Below, one piece after another: positions 21,945-33,740 of a DNA stretch of 64,000 bases. The notes below the pieces were generated by a model, which worked only from the letters and a program-made list of their open reading frames with translations, was not told the DNA's origin and searched no databases. The position numbers and the translations under genes were made by a program. The stretch spans positions 45,301,030 to 45,365,029 of the forward strand of contig CM057841.1 of NCBI GenBank assembly GCA_030068075.1, read 5' to 3'. The first letter of the stretch is position 1, and each line of letters starts with the position of its first letter. The DNA is from Paguma larvata. Its lineage: Eukaryota > Chordata > Mammalia > Carnivora > Viverridae.

Positions 21945-22848
21945 TTTAAAGACGTGAATAGACATTTTTCCAAAGAAGACATCAGGTGGCTAATAGACAC
22001 ATGAAAAAACGCTCAGCATCACTCATCATCAAGGAAATACACAAAGCCACAATGAGATGCTACTTCACACAATGAGGTGCTACTTCACACCTGTCAGAAC
22101 AGCTAAAATTAACAACCGAGGCAACAACAGATGCTGGTTAGGAGGCAGAGAAAAAGGATCTCTTTTGCATTGATGGCGGGAATGCAAACTGGCGCAGCCA
22201 CTCTGGAAAACAGTCTGGAGATTCCTCAAAAAATTAAAAATAGAACTAGCCCATGACTCAGGAATTGAGCTACTAGGTATTTATCCTAAGGATACAGGTG
22301 TGCTGTTCCAAAGGGGCACATGCACCCCGAAATTTACGGCAGCACTATAACCAATAGCCAAAGTAGGGCAAGAGCCCAAATGTCCACTGACTGACAGATG
22401 GATAAAGAAGATGCGCTCTATCTATACAATAACATATAATGGAATATTACTTGGCAATCAAAGAGAATGAAATCTTGCCACTGGCAACAACGTGGATGGA
22501 ACTAGAGTGTATTGTGCTAAGCGAAATAAATCAGAGAAAGACAAATATCATACGAATTCACTCATATGTGGAATTTAAGATACAAAACAGATGAACATAA
22601 GGGAAGGAAAGTAATATAAAAACAGAGAGGGAGACAAACCATAAGAGACTCTTAAATACAGAGAATGAACTGAGGGTTGCTGACAAGGTGTTCGGTGGGG
22701 GGGATGGGCCAAATGGGCGAGGGGCATTAAGGAGGACACTTGTTGGGATGAATACTGGTAAGTGATTAATAAATCACTAAATTCTATTCCTGAAATCATT
22801 ACGACACTTTATGTTAACTAACTTGGATTTAAATTAAAAAAAAAAAAA
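21945..22848 (+). mobile_element. 5'-truncated carnivore L1, 3' end
   Basis: Carries the end of L1 ORF2 (AAGAAGACATCAGGTGGCTA, CTGGAAAACAGTCTGGAGAT, GGAATATTACTTGGCAATCA) and the carnivore L1 3' UTR (GGGCATTAAGGAGGACACTT, GAATACTGGTAAGTGATTAA), ending in poly-A at 22836-22848. ORF2 is broken by stops. The least diverged L1 in the window. Confidence 0.88.
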
Positions 22849-22849
22849 G

Positions 22850-24185
22850 TAACAGCTAATATTCATTGAATACTTATGTATTGGCCAGTTTTCTTGGTTG
22901 CAGACAATACGTTTCACTCTTGTTAATTTAACAAAGAGATTTATTGAAGGGTATGGAGAGCTCACAGAATCATTAGGAAAGTTAAGAAATATGCTTTAGA
23001 CTAAACATCCAGGAATGACTTCCAAAATTATACTGGAGAACGGGGTTGACAAGCAAACTGCTGGCTCGGCCACCATCCAGAAGATTCAGAACTGCTAAGC
23101 TGCCACCATCAGCTGCTGGCTCCGGAAAAATGTTGCCTTTGCCATGATCAGCACCAGCAAAATGGATGCTTCGCGCCTGCCTCTCCTTCCACAGAGTTCA
23201 CAGCTCTCCCTCTACAGAACTCCACAGAGTTCACATTTGTCTCACAGAAACGGCGTCTAAATCACAAACAAAATCAGAGCTGCAAGGGAGCTTGAGAAAT
23301 GTACTAAGCGTTTAGCTCCCCAGCCTCTGCGGTTCAGAAGCCAGAAAGGAATTGGAATGGATTTTGAGAGAACCAGTCTAAAGTATCTGCCACGGCTTGC
23401 CACGTGCCAAGTCCAGTAAACATGCCTGGTCTCATGTCGTTCCTAAAAGAATTCGTGAGGAAGGGCCCTATAATTATCCCCATTTGACAGATGAGAACAC
23501 AATGGTAAATGGTGGGACTCACAGGATGATCTTTGATGTGACTTTCAAGTTAAAGGAGCCCTCTGTCCACCCTTTTAAAGAACTAAAGGAAGCACGGAAG
23601 GGGCGGCTGCCTGGAGAAGCCAGGATGGAAGACAACAACCCACAAGAATAAAGCAGCAGTCCCAAGGTGACAAAGGACAGCCAGAATGAATTTGAGAACG
23701 GAGGAGCGGTGCCAGATTCATGCCAGAGTCCAGAGTCCCTACTCTCTCCACAAGCCCATGCTGCCCCCAGTGGGAAGAACCAGAACTCACCCCCACATGA
23801 CAAAGACTAGGAACACCTCCCTGGTTACATTTCAAGAGCCCCAGTTATATCTGTGACACAGAACACAGTGCAAAGTGAAGAACTCAGCAGGGAAGGCTTC
23901 CAGACAGAGGTGAGTTTTCAGTCGGTTTTAGAGGAGAGAAGTGTTAGCTTACGTACAGCTGTCAGAAGGCAGAGGGTTTCAGATGAAAGGACTCATGTGT
24001 CTCACGCCAAGACTCAGGGCTGAAACAGGCAGCCACCCTAGCATGTCAAAGCGATGTCCTTGCCTGAGGAGGAAAGAGGTGGGCCAGTGTTTAGGAGAAA
24101 ACAATAAAGAAGCTGGGTGGGAAGGGAACTGATTGCAGGATAAAATCACATGAAACTCTACCCATGAGTATAGTTATATTAAAAT
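22850..24185. other. Intergenic stretch without recognised gene
   Basis: Old repeat-like text occurs at 23400-23530 (CTCATGTCGTTCC then TAATTATCCCCATTTGACAG, MIR-like, reverse) and 23850-24130 (GGAAGGCTTCCAGACAGAGG, unassigned ancient repeat). ORFs of up to 94 codons on both strands are unsupported. Confidence 0.4.
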
Positions 24186-24189
24186 ATTA

Positions 24190-24396
24190 GGGGCGCCTGG
24201 GTGGCTCAGTTGGTTAAGAGTCCAACTTCAGCTCAGGTCATGATCTCACGGTTTGTGAGTTTGAGCCCCGCGTCGGGCTCTGTGCTGACAGCTTGGAGCC
24301 TGGAGCCTGCTTCGAATTCTGTGTCTCCCTCTCTTTCTGCTCCTCCCCTGCTCATGCTCTGTCTCTCTCAGAAATAAATAAACATTAAAAAAATTA
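24190..24396 (+). mobile_element. Carnivore SINE, full length, young
   Basis: GGGGCGCCTGGGTGGCTCAG head. TTAAAATATTA before and TTAAAATATCA after. Confidence 0.95.
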
Positions 24397-24779
24397 AAAT
24401 ATCAATAGGGTAAGTACTGAAATTCAATTTGGGGCAAAATTAAAATCTCAGGGAGTGGGACCCAGAAATTTTCTAAAACTCCAAGTTGATTTGTCTTGAT
24501 TTGCCTGTCACGATGGCTGTTCCCAGTCCCATGTTTCCTTCCCTGTGAAAAAGCCCAAGCGTCTCGTGCATGGTGTCTGGGGCCCCTTTACCTTGTCATT
24601 CTTTCCAGGAGACATTTTAGTAGGATCGAAAGATAACCATGTCAGACCGAAGAATAAATCTCAAGGAAACGGGTCGCTTGGAGCTGGACACTCAGAATAA
24701 TTTGAGAAACCAGCATCAACATCTCAGAAACGCAGTAGGATGCACGTTTCTTACTTTGTGTAAGCTTTATCAAACGATA

Positions 24780-24965
24780 TTATTAACTAACATTCTAACA
24801 AGTCTTTCTATCTGCTAGGTCTTATGCTAAGAGACTTAAAATTGCTTTATATGATTTAACCTTCACAACAAGTATCTATACTAGAGGCAATTGATATTTC
24901 CATTTTACCAGTGAGGAAACTGAGGCTTGAGAGGTCCCACAACTAAGAACTGGACCCTGGAGCCA
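24780..24965 (-). repeat. MIR
   Basis: CCATTTTACCAGTGAGGAAA and CTGAGGCTTGAGAGGTCCCA, with the upstream TATGATTTAACCTTCACAAC, are reverse MIR landmarks. Confidence 0.75.
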
Positions 24966-25049
24966 TCCTGCTATGCCATTAGCCATCCTGCTATGCTGCC
25001 TTGATTTTCATTCTTATTGGAGTTTCTCTATTATTTTTCACATGTTATG

Positions 25050-25200
25050 TTTGTTTACTCATTGGCTCTTCACTCCTCCAAAAACTAGAAGTTTCTTAAA
25101 TATGATGATTAAGTCTCACTCATCTTTTTACACCCTTACCCCTAATACCTGACAAAGACTAGCACATAGTGAGTACTTAATATGTGTGAGTTAGACAAAG
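25050..25200 (+). repeat. L2 3' end
   Basis: CTCATCTTTTTACACCCTTA then CTAGCACATAGTGAGTACTT and AATATGTG follow L2 order. Confidence 0.6.
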
Positions 25201-25309
25201 CTTCATGACATAACAACCATTCGCTTTACATACTTATACACAATGACTCTTGCAGATAGTCACAGCTTCTGGATAACAAGTCGATGATGTGAGTCCTCTC
25301 ATTTCAAAT

Positions 25310-25412
25310 AGTGCCATGTGTGTCAAGTGTGAGGGTCTTGGAGTCAGATAGTGACAGGTTTGAATCCTGCCTCAACCACTTATTTGTGGTGTAGCTTTGG
25401 GCAAATGTTAAA
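25310..25412 (+). repeat. MIR, cut by a SINE
   Basis: TCTTGGAGTCAGATAGTGAC and TTTGAATCCTGCCTCAACCA, then TAGCTTTGGGCAAATG. The SINE at 25424 interrupts it. Confidence 0.75.
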
Positions 25413-25423
25413 AAAAAAGTTTT

Positions 25424-25646
25424 GGGGCACCCGGTGGCTCAGTTGGTTGAGTGTCCAACTCTTGATTTCGGCTCAGGTCATGATCCCAGGGTCATGGGAT
25501 CAAGCCCCACGTTGGGCTCCATGTTGAGTGTGGAGCCTGCTTAAGATTCTCCCTCTCTCCTTCTGTCTCTGCTTTTCTTTCTCTTTCTCTCCCTTTGCCC
25601 CTCTCCCCAACTCAAGCTCTCTCTCTCTCCATCAAGAAAAAAAAAA
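25424..25646 (+). mobile_element. Carnivore SINE, full length
   Basis: GGGGCACCCGGTGGCTCAGT head (one base missing from the usual CTGGGTGG), long CT-rich linker, A tail. Confidence 0.9.
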
Positions 25647-25739
25647 GTTTATAATTTATAAAGGGTTATCTAAAAAGAGCACTGCTCTTGGGTCATAAAG
25701 AAATAGCTGGAAAAGTTAATGATTCAGATGCTTAAAAAT

Positions 25740-26600
25740 ATGCATGTGTGTACAGGCACATGAAAGATGCTCAATATCACTAATCATCAGGGAAATGCAA
25801 ATCAAAACCATAATAAGATATCGCCTCACTCCAGTCAGAATGGCTGTTATCAAAAAGACAATAAATAGCAAGTGTTGGTGAGGCTATGGAGAAAAAGGAA
25901 CCGTTGTGCCTGTTGGTGGGAATGTAACTTAGTGCAGTCACTGTGGAAAACAGTATGGGGTTCCTCAAAAAATGAAAAACAGATCTACCATGCAATACGG
26001 AATCACATTTCTCGTCATTTATCCGAAAAAAATGAAAACACTAATTTGCAAAGACACATGTACCCCTAAGTTCATTGCAGCATTACATACCACAGCCAAG
26101 ATCGGGAAGCAACCTAAATGCCCACTGGGAGATGAATAAAGAACAAGTGGTGTACACATGCAAAGGAATATTACTCAGCCACAAAACGAAGGAAATCTTG
26201 CCATTTATGACAACACTGGTGGACCCAGAGGGTATTATGCTAAGTGAAATTTCTCAGTGAAAGACAAAATATTGTATGATTTCACCTATATGTGGAATCT
26301 AAAAAAGCAAGACAAACAAAAGACAAACTGGAAACAGATTCATAGATACAAAGAAAGAACTGATGGTCGCCCAAGGGCTGTGGGGTGTGGGAATGGACGA
26401 AATAGGGGGAGGAGATTAAGAAGTACAAACTTCCAGCATAGGGAATATAGAAAATAATAACGTAACAACTTTGTATGGTGACAGATGGTAACTAGACTTA
26501 TTGTGGCGATCACTTGTGATGTATATAAATATTGAATCGCTATGTTGTATACCTGAAACTAATACGATATTGTATTTCGGTTATTCTTTAATAAAAAAAA
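25740..26600 (+). mobile_element. Older L1 3' end, 5' truncated
   Basis: CAGGGAAATGCAAATCAAAA, CTGTTGGTGGGAATG-like, GTGGAAAACAGTATGGGGTT and GGAATATTACTCAGCCACAA in order, ending ATTCTTTAATAAAAAAAA. More diverged than the copy at 21945, and its 3' UTR is of an older type. Confidence 0.85.
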
Positions 26601-27485
26601 GTATACCTGATAAAAGTGGTAGACAGGTGTGTTCTCAGAGGAGCTCGCTGTCTCGCTGGAGTAGCCAGCAGCCTGCTGACCCTCTCAGCTCCTCCTGCTG
26701 AGAAAGATGGAGAAGCAGAAACGGAATTGCTGTGGTTAAATGTTAACTTGTGTTTATTTCTCTACAACTGCCTGCTGTTTAATTTGGCCAACCCAGGGAA
26801 GATTCTTTGGGAAGCCTGTGTGTAATTTCTAAACACCGGACCTACGAGCTTTACACACATGCTAAACATTTATAGAGTGGAAGAGTTCTCCTTTTTCTCC
26901 ATCAGCGAATTGAATAAATACCAACATCCTTCCCTTCCCCCCGCCAAAAGTATTCTTTGATCTACACTGAAGATAAATCGGTAATAATTCATCCTGATCA
27001 GCAAAGGGTTGTAAAGCAGATTCTTTGATAAGCCAATTAATTCCAGAAGGTACTGGGGCTTTTTTCTTCCCGATACTGATTTATATTCTCAAAGCCACAG
27101 AATGTTAGAGCTGGAAAGAAACCTTTTAAGATTATCTCATCTAGCCTTCTGATTTTAATGGATGAGAAAACTGTGCAGTCCAGAGAGGAAAGTTTAGATT
27201 CACAGACAAATGTTAATAAAGAAAGAATCATATAGAAAATGTTTTGTCATAACAATTCCTACAGCACTGTGGCTATTGCTTTTTGCTCCTTTTATAATCT
27301 GGTGATCCAAATACAGTACTTGGGCCTGGACTTGGAAATCTGTGATCACTAATCCTCAGCTTTGTGCTGACGTCAGAGATATTTGAGAATCACTGCTGCC
27401 CCCTGCTGGAAATATAAAACCTCACAGGTTCTCAAGGTTCTATGGAATTTTTTAACAGTCAAAAAATTCTAAAAGTAATATTTGT
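26601..27485. other. Mostly single-copy intergenic stretch
   Basis: No gene recognised. 27095-27200 (CAGAATGTTAGAGCTGGAAA, GATGAGAAAACTGTGCAG) looks like an ancient interspersed repeat. 26830-27060 shows no repeat text and could be regulatory, which sequence alone cannot show. Confidence 0.4.
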
Positions 27486-27500
27486 TTTAGTAAACTTAAA

Positions 27501-27747
27501 TTTTTTTTCATTTTAATTATTTTAGAGAGATATATAGAGAGAACACACACATGCAAGTGGGGGAGGAATGGGAGGGGGGACAGAGAAAGACAGAGACAGA
27601 GACAGAGAGACAGAAAGAGAGAATCCCAAGCAGGCTCCACACTCAGCGCAGAGCTGTGGCAGGGCTGGATCCCATAACTCTACAACCATGACCTGAGCAG
27701 AAGTCAGGAGTCAGATACTAAACTGACTGAGTCACCCAAGCGCCTCA
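27501..27747 (-). mobile_element. Carnivore SINE, full length, diverged
   Basis: Long purine tract with CAGAGA repeats; head GAGTCACCCAAGCGCCTC. TSD TTTAGTAAACTTAAA at 27486 and GTTAGTAAGTTTAAA after 27748. Confidence 0.88.
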
Positions 27748-28026
27748 TGTTAGTAAGTTTAAATAGTACAGAAGGGTATAAAGAGAAAGCCAAAACTTGC
27801 TCCCCGTCAATAATAATTCCCAGTGATAACTGCCATTAACAATTTTATCAAACATTCTTCCATATTTTTTACTTATATATTTGTATATGTCTGCACATAT
27901 GTATATAATTTTATAGATATGTAGGAAAATGCTATATGCAGTGTTTTATACTTTATTTTTTTTCTTTATTTTGGATATTTAAAAGCTTCCTAAAATTTTT
28001 TTAGAAACATGTCTTGAACATTTTTT

Positions 28027-28193
28027 AAAAAGTAATCTCAAAAAATAAAAAAGAATAAAAAAAATAAGAATAAATAAATAAATAAATAAATAAATAAATG
28101 AAAAGTAATCTCTATGCCCAACGTGGGGCTTGAACTCACAGCCCAGAGATCAAGAGTTACATGCTCTTCCAACTGAGCCAACCGGGCATCCCC
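28027..28193 (-). mobile_element. Short tRNA-like carnivore SINE with internal A-rich insertion
   Basis: Head GAGCCAACCGGGCATCCCC. The segment AAAAGTAATCTC occurs twice (28028-28039 and 28101-28112), flanking a 61-base AAATA-rich run. Confidence 0.8.
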
Positions 28194-28215
28194 AGGTGCT
28201 CCCATCTTGAATAAC

Positions 28216-28364
28216 CTTTTTTTATTTATTTTATTTTAGAGAGAGAAAAAGCATGCCTGCAAGAGCAGGGAAAGAAAATCTGAAGCAGGCTCCACACTCA
28301 GAACAGAGCCCAATGCAGGGCTCGATCCCACACACACACAACCTACTGAGTCACCCAGGTGCTC
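28216..28364 (-). mobile_element. Carnivore SINE, internally deleted
   Basis: About 150 bases: purine tract shortened, and the middle replaced by CACACACACA before ACTGAGTCACCCAGGTGCTC. CTTGAATAACCTTTT before and CTTGAACACCTTTT after. Confidence 0.8.
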
Positions 28365-28439
28365 CTTGAACACCTTTTCAAAGCAGTATATTGACAATCT
28401 CATTCTTTTTTATGGGAGAATAATATTCCTTTGCTTTGA

Positions 28440-28585
28440 TTTACCATAATCATTCATTCAGTCCTCTTTCGATAGACTAAAATATAAATTTCTTTAAGAG
28501 CAGGCAATTTATTTACTGTTTTGTTGTTACTCACTGCTGTCTCCTAATGAGAATAATACTCAATAAAGTTTGCTTAGTAAGTAAA
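28440..28585 (+). repeat. L2 3' end
   Basis: TAAATTTCTTTAAGAGCAGG, then TCACTGCTGTCTCCTAATGA, then ACTCAATAAAGTTTGC. Confidence 0.6.
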
Positions 28586-28589
28586 TGGA

Positions 28590-29926
28590 TATTTTCCTAG
28601 TTTTAAGAATTTGTTTAAAAATGCTTCCCCGAATACCTTTGTGCCTGTAATTTTGGGCATTGGGTAAAGTCTAGGAGGAAGTAAAGGTTTGAAGGCACGT
28701 GAATTTTAAGTTTTGACTGATACTGCCAAATTATTGCTTTTGATGAAGAATGGATCCAGATGTTTAATAATTCTATCATTCCCATGACTGACTTGGTATC
28801 AAAACCAGAAGCTCCCGGAGAATTAATGAAACATAGCTATTTTCTGCACGTCCCTTTCCTGCTCCAATTCCGAAGTGGGGTGGCACAGGAATATTCAACA
28901 TGCCCCGCCCCCCGCTGTGATTCCCATGCACACTCACAGCTGCCAATAGACACATAATCTACCCATGTCTTGCCACACTACAGCAGATGGGAATGTGCTC
29001 CTATATCCTAATCTTCATGTGGTAACTCACTTGTTATTCACCTGATGCTTATCGAGCGCCTACTGTGTGTAAGACCCTATGCTCTCAACCACAGGCAAGA
29101 TTGTACGGGGGGTGTGGTATGGATTTCGCCACTGCCATGGGTGGTGGTGCTGGGGGTGAATGGGTGAGTTTGTTGGTGGCTGGGGTTTGGGGAGGGAGCA
29201 GTGTGTGGGTGAAACTCGGAATCCTGCAGCACTACAGTGGCAGAAATTTTTTAAAGGCCCAGCCCTGCCCTCAGTGACATGTATGTGTGTCCAACAAACA
29301 TGGAGTCATCACAACTTCTAAGTCTTCTTAGGCAAGGGCTACTGAGGGTCGCCATAAGCCGAGGTGTGGGGCGGGGCACAGTCTTTTCCCTCTGGGCCCT
29401 TCTGAGCCAGATAAAATATCATGCAGATGCAACACACGTGGGAAATGCGCCATGGACAGCCGACAGATGGCAGTCATAAAAAGAGATGACAGATTCCACC
29501 GTCATTCACGACCCACCCAAATGTCACGTCCGCTGGGCTCTTTCCCTGGCAGTTCCTGCCCCAAGCAGGTGTTGTTTTCATGTACTCCATGGCAGTTAAA
29601 ATATAACAACAGAAAGGAAAAAAAAACCCACCAAAAAACAAACTACTACCACTGTTCCCTGTTCCAGGGCTTACTGTATCAGAACTTCTAACCACATTAC
29701 TGCACGACCCCATTTTATTCTCCCAACAGTGTAGGGAACTCAGAGAAGTTAAATAACCAGATAAAAGCCACATGACTTGTCTGGTAGATCGATCTTCACA
29801 TCCTTCTGGCTTGCATATCTCATCACATAATTTCGAAAAATTGTTATCCCTAGAAACAGACGTCTATGTCTGAAATGCTTTCTATGGCCACTTAATTTAT
29901 AACAAAGGAGGCACTACAGAGAGCAG
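28590..29926. other. Intergenic stretch without recognised gene
   Basis: Contains a MIR-like piece near 29040-29080 (CTACTGTGTGTAAGACCCTA) and a G-rich stretch at 29100-29210. ORFs of up to 99 codons lack support. Confidence 0.4.
29100..29210 (+). repeat. G-rich, quadruplex-prone stretch
   Basis: Repeated GG/GGG/GGGG runs with T-rich spacers (GGGGTTTGGGGAGGGAGCAG) on the plus strand. Confidence 0.5.
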
Positions 29927-29928
29927 AT

Positions 29929-30117
29929 TTTTTTTTTTTTTTTTGAGAGAGAGAGAGTTAGTGAGGGAGAGAGGCAGAGGGAAACAAGAGACAATCTTAA
30001 GCAGACTCCACACTCAGCGAGGAGCCAATGCAGGCCTGGATCCCACAACCCTGGGTCCGTGACCCAAGCTGAAATTAAGAGTCAGATGCTCCGACGACTG
30101 AGCTGTCCAGGTGCCCC
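29929..30117 (-). mobile_element. Carnivore SINE
   Basis: Poly-T, GAGAGAGAGAGAG and head CTGAGCTGTCCAGGTGCCCC. Confidence 0.88.
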
Positions 30118-30520
30118 AGGATTTTTTTACTAAATGGTGCCGGAATAGCTAGATACCCATATGGGGAACACAACAGCAAACCCAGGTGGATAAAAGACCA
30201 AAATCTATAGCTCTTTAGAATATATGAAAATATCTTCTTGGCTTCTGAATAGGAAAGGATTTATTATACAAGCCACTTACTGTGCTCAAGATAAAGGAAA
30301 AGAATGATAGGTAATGAAAATGATTCAACTACACTAACGTTACACATTGTGGTTCACAAATCCACTCATAGAGAGTATAACAGATAACCACAGAGTAAGG
30401 GAAGAAAATTGCAACAAATATAACCATATGCTCATCAGCTTTTTGCAAAGCTAGGCAAAGGCAACAGTGTTGAATGGTACAACTACTTTGGAAAACAGTT
30501 TGGCATCTTTTTTGCACAAA
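30118..30520 (+). mobile_element. Older L1 ORF2 3' fragment
   Basis: CTAAATGGTGCCGGAATAGC, then GATAAAAGACCAAAATCTAT and TGGAAAACAGTTTGGCATC. Probably continues at 31300 after later insertions. Confidence 0.7.
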
Positions 30521-30526
30521 TGTTAT

Positions 30527-30946
30527 ACAGTTGCCCCTTGAACAACGTGGGTGGTTTGATTGAATTGTACAGGTCCACTTATACATGGAAATACACTTAA
30601 TATTTTTCCTTATGATTTTCTTTATTTTTAGTAAGTTCTACACACAATGTGGGGCTGGAACTCACAACCCTGAGATCAAGATTCACATGCTCTACCGACT
30701 GAACCAGCCATGTGTCCCTTCTCTTATAATATTCTTAATAACATTTACTTTTCTCTAGCTTGTTTCGTTGTAAGCATATAGTATATCATGTACATAACAT
30801 ACAAAATATGTATTAATCAACTGTTTATCAGTAAGGCTTCTGGTCAATAGTAGTTAAGTTTTGGGAGAGTCAAAAGTTACATGCAGAGTTTTTACTGCAT
30901 GGGGGTCAGTGTCTCTAACTTGTGCATTGTTCAAGTGTAGTTCACG
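30527..30946 (+). mobile_element. Tigger-like non-autonomous DNA transposon
   Basis: Starts ACAGTTGCCCCTTGAACAAC and ends TTGTGCATTGTTCAAGTGTA, which are inverted termini typical of pogo/Tigger elements. Internal phrase GTACAGGTCCACTTATACAT also occurs at 58480. A short SINE (30621-30718) sits inside. Exact family not assigned. Confidence 0.7.
30621..30718 (-). mobile_element. Short tRNA-like carnivore SINE inside the Tigger-like element
   Basis: AGTAAGTTCTACACACAATG through GAACCAGCCATGTGTCCC. CTTATGATTTTCTT before and CTTATAATATTCTT after. Confidence 0.85.
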
Positions 30947-31029
30947 ATTAAAAAGAAAAAAGAAACCACTGCCTAAACATGTGTATCTCCTTCCACATTT
31001 TAAAGTTGACATCTAAAAGTTTCCATCTT

Positions 31030-31278
31030 GGGGCACTTGGGTGGCTCATTCAGTTAAGTGTTTGACTTCAGCTTAGGTCATGATCTCTTGGTTCGTGAGT
31101 TCAAGCCCCGTGTCAGGCTCTGTGCTGACAGCTCAGAGCCTGGAGCCTGCTTCAGATTCTGTGTCCCCATCTCTCTCTGCCCCTCCTCCGCTTGCATTTT
31201 CTCTCTCTCTCTTTCTCTGTCTCTCTCCGTTTCTCTCTCTCCCTATCTCTGAAAAATAAACAAACATTAAAAAATGTT
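31030..31278 (+). mobile_element. Carnivore SINE, full length
   Basis: GGGGCACTTGGGTGGCTCAT head, extended CT tract. TSD AAAAGTTTCCATCTT and TAAGTTTTCATCTT. Confidence 0.92.
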
Positions 31279-31309
31279 TAAGTTTTCATCTTATTTACTT
31301 TTTTTTTTT

Positions 31310-31700
31310 TTTACTAGAACAACAATGCTTGTAGCAGCCTTATTTTTAATTGCCCCAAGTAAGAAATAACCCAAATATCTATGGAGAATGACTAACTAAA
31401 TTGTAGATTTTCATACAATAGAACACTACTCGGCAATAAAAAGGAATGACATGGATGAATCTCAAAAACACTGTTCCGCAAATAAAGTCAGACACAAAGG
31501 GTATCTGCTATATGATTCGTTTATATGAAATTCAGAAACAGACAAAACTGAGATGTTTGAATTGCAAACAGTGGCTGGTGGATAAGGAATCACTTGAAGG
31601 GGGCACCAGGGAACATTCTGGGGTGAATCATCCTACATTTAACTAGATGTGAAAGACGTACTTTCTGGCACATTGTGGATCTTAACATTTAAAAATAAAA
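31310..31700 (+). mobile_element. Older L1 3' end
   Basis: ACAATGCTTGTAGCAGCCTT, CTACTCGGCAATAAAAAGGA and GAATGACATGGATGAATCTC, in L1 order and likely the continuation of 30118. Confidence 0.7.
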
Positions 31701-31704
31701 CTGT

Positions 31705-32140
31705 GATATCACTGCCGTAAATACCTCCAAAGAAATGTAAGCACCATACTGATTTGATAACCACCATCATCTGTTTAAAAATTTAAAAAAATATGGACCA
31801 GCCCTTCTTGAATAGTCATTCATTTTAAGTCATTATTTTCTCCTTGAAATCTATGTCTCCCACCAAATATCACTCTAATGTAACACGTTCTTATGTCTGA
31901 AAGTCCCTTATTCATCATACTTCTCTGCAACAACATATGACCATATATTTACATTTTTTTTACATTTAAAAAATTTTAAAAGTATGCTATCACCACAAGG
32001 TTTTAAATATTAATTTTCCCTGGGTTTTAGCTAACATTATAAGTTATACACTAATAAGGTCTATCAAAGCAGAATAAAATTATGTTCATTGAAAATTAAT
32101 CTCTTAATGAAATGAGTGAGGGAGTTGTGGGATCTTAGTC
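31705..32140. other. AT-rich intergenic stretch
   Basis: No gene recognised. AT-rich with A/T runs, possibly old L1 debris. Confidence 0.4.
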
Positions 32141-32357
32141 TTTTTTAAAAAGTTTATTTATTTATTTTGAGAGAGAGAGAGTACACGTGTGCGGACACAC
32201 AGGGAGGTGCAGAGAGAGAAGGAGAGAGAATCTTAAGCAGGCCCCATGCTCTTAGCATGAAGTCAGATGCAGGGCTGGAACTCACAAACCGTGAGATCAT
32301 GAGCTGAGGCGGAACCAAGAGTCAAACGCTTAACCGACTGAGCCACCCAGGTGCCCC
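32141..32357 (-). mobile_element. Carnivore SINE, full length
   Basis: AGTTTATTTATTTATTTTGA tail, GAGAGAGAGAGTA tract, head GAGCCACCCAGGTGCCCC. Confidence 0.92.
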
Positions 32358-32556
32358 AGGACTTTAATTAGTCATGAACCATGCCAGTGTTTGTATCCAA
32401 ACGCAGTTTCTATTTATCATAATATACATCACAGTGAGACAGAGATGGTATGCCTTATCTTTTGCAAGGCAGGAGACAGGTGATTGGGGCAGGGAAACCG
32501 GCAGGATCCCCGACATCGCCGTATTCTCAGATCAGTTTTAAGAAAGATAACACGTG

Positions 32557-32775
32557 GGGCGCCTGGGTGGCTCAGTCGGTTAAGCGGCCGACTTCAGCTC
32601 AGGTCAGGATCTCATGGTCTGTGAGTTCGAGCCCTGCGTTGGGCTCTGTGCTGACGGCTCAGAGCCTGGAGCCTGCTTCGGATTCTGTGTCTCCCTCTCT
32701 CTCTGCCCTTCCCGTACTCACTCTCTGTCTCTATGTCTCTCAAAAATAAAATAAATAAAAAAAAAAAAAGAAAGA
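32557..32775 (+). mobile_element. Carnivore SINE, full length, among the youngest here
   Basis: Head near consensus. Perfect 17-base TSD AAGAAAGATAACACGTG at 32540-32556 and 32776-32792. Confidence 0.97.
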
Positions 32776-33049
32776 AAGAAAGATAACACGTGAAGTTTGA
32801 TCTTCTTTATGCTTATGGATATGTATAATTCCAGTTTGAAGACCACCAGTTTAGAATGTGCTGGAGATGGAGTTCTATGTCTGACTCCCAGCTGAGATTC
32901 TTTCCACTGCTCTGTTCCCAGAGCTTTCAGCTCTCTGGAAAGGTGTTATAGATTTACACTTTCACCACCACTGGCCAGAAGGACTTGTTTCACAGCCCCC
33001 TCCCTGACACTGGGTGTTACTTATTTTTTTAACCTTGCCAATTTAATTG

Positions 33050-33235
33050 ACATGTATCAGGCGTTGTTTACAGGCCTTATTTCATTTCCTCTTCACTACA
33101 ATCCTGTGAAGTGTCCATTTGGTGGTGTGTCCTCTTTAGCAGGTGGGGGGAACCAAGACTACTAGAGGTTAAGTTCTTACTCAAGCCAGTACATTATTAG
33201 GCCAGGATTAGCCTGTTGATCATTAACTTGCCGAC
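33050..33235 (-). repeat. MIR
   Basis: ACAATCCTGTGAAGTGTCCA and CTACTAGAGGTTAAGTTCTT in reverse MIR order. Confidence 0.7.
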
Positions 33236-33549
33236 GGTAGCTTTTCCCCTCTACCACACTGCCTCCTGCTGATGCCCAGAGGGAGGGCAGGAAGCACTGA
33301 AGTTCCTCAAAGCAGAATCCTTAGATAACAGTTGGGTATTTGCGGTGAGGAAAGAAGAGAGTGGTGTTGGAACAACCATATGAGGGTGGGACTTTGAAAA
33401 ATGAAGAGAAAAACTAAACAAGCCTTACACTTAATGTTTATACATTTTACATAAGTTATATCTTAATTTAAAAAAAGGAAAAATGAGAAATTTGATAGAG
33501 AAGAGGACAGACTTTTCAGACAGATACTGGATGAGTTCATAAAAATAGC

Positions 33550-33740
33550 TTATGCTTACTGAGCTCAAACGATGAGCCAAGCTCTCCGTGAAGGGCACTG
33601 GAAATAGTAATTTGCTTAATTTTCATACAATCCCATGAGGCATGTCTGTTATTTGTGCTTCACGGATACTATAACAGAGGTTGATAGATGGTTAAGTAAT
33701 TTGCCCAAGCTTCACGTGGCTAACAAGTGGAAGATTCAGA
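33550..33740 (-). repeat. MIR
   Basis: TTACTGAGCTCAAACGATGA, ACAATCCCATGAGGCATGTC and TTAAGTAATTTGCCCAAGCT in reverse MIR order. Confidence 0.8.

Larger units (their letters stand above)
27760..28450. mobile_element. Old L1M-type fragment broken by SINEs
   Basis: AATTTTATCAAACATTCTTC, ATATGTAGGAAAATGCTATA and, beyond the SINEs, AGCAGTATATTGACAATCTC match the old L1 3' type also seen at 11270. Confidence 0.4.

Noticed and set aside
21945..22848. L1 copy as a possibly active element
   Set aside because: Strongly 5' truncated, no ORF1, and ORF2 remnants contain stops.
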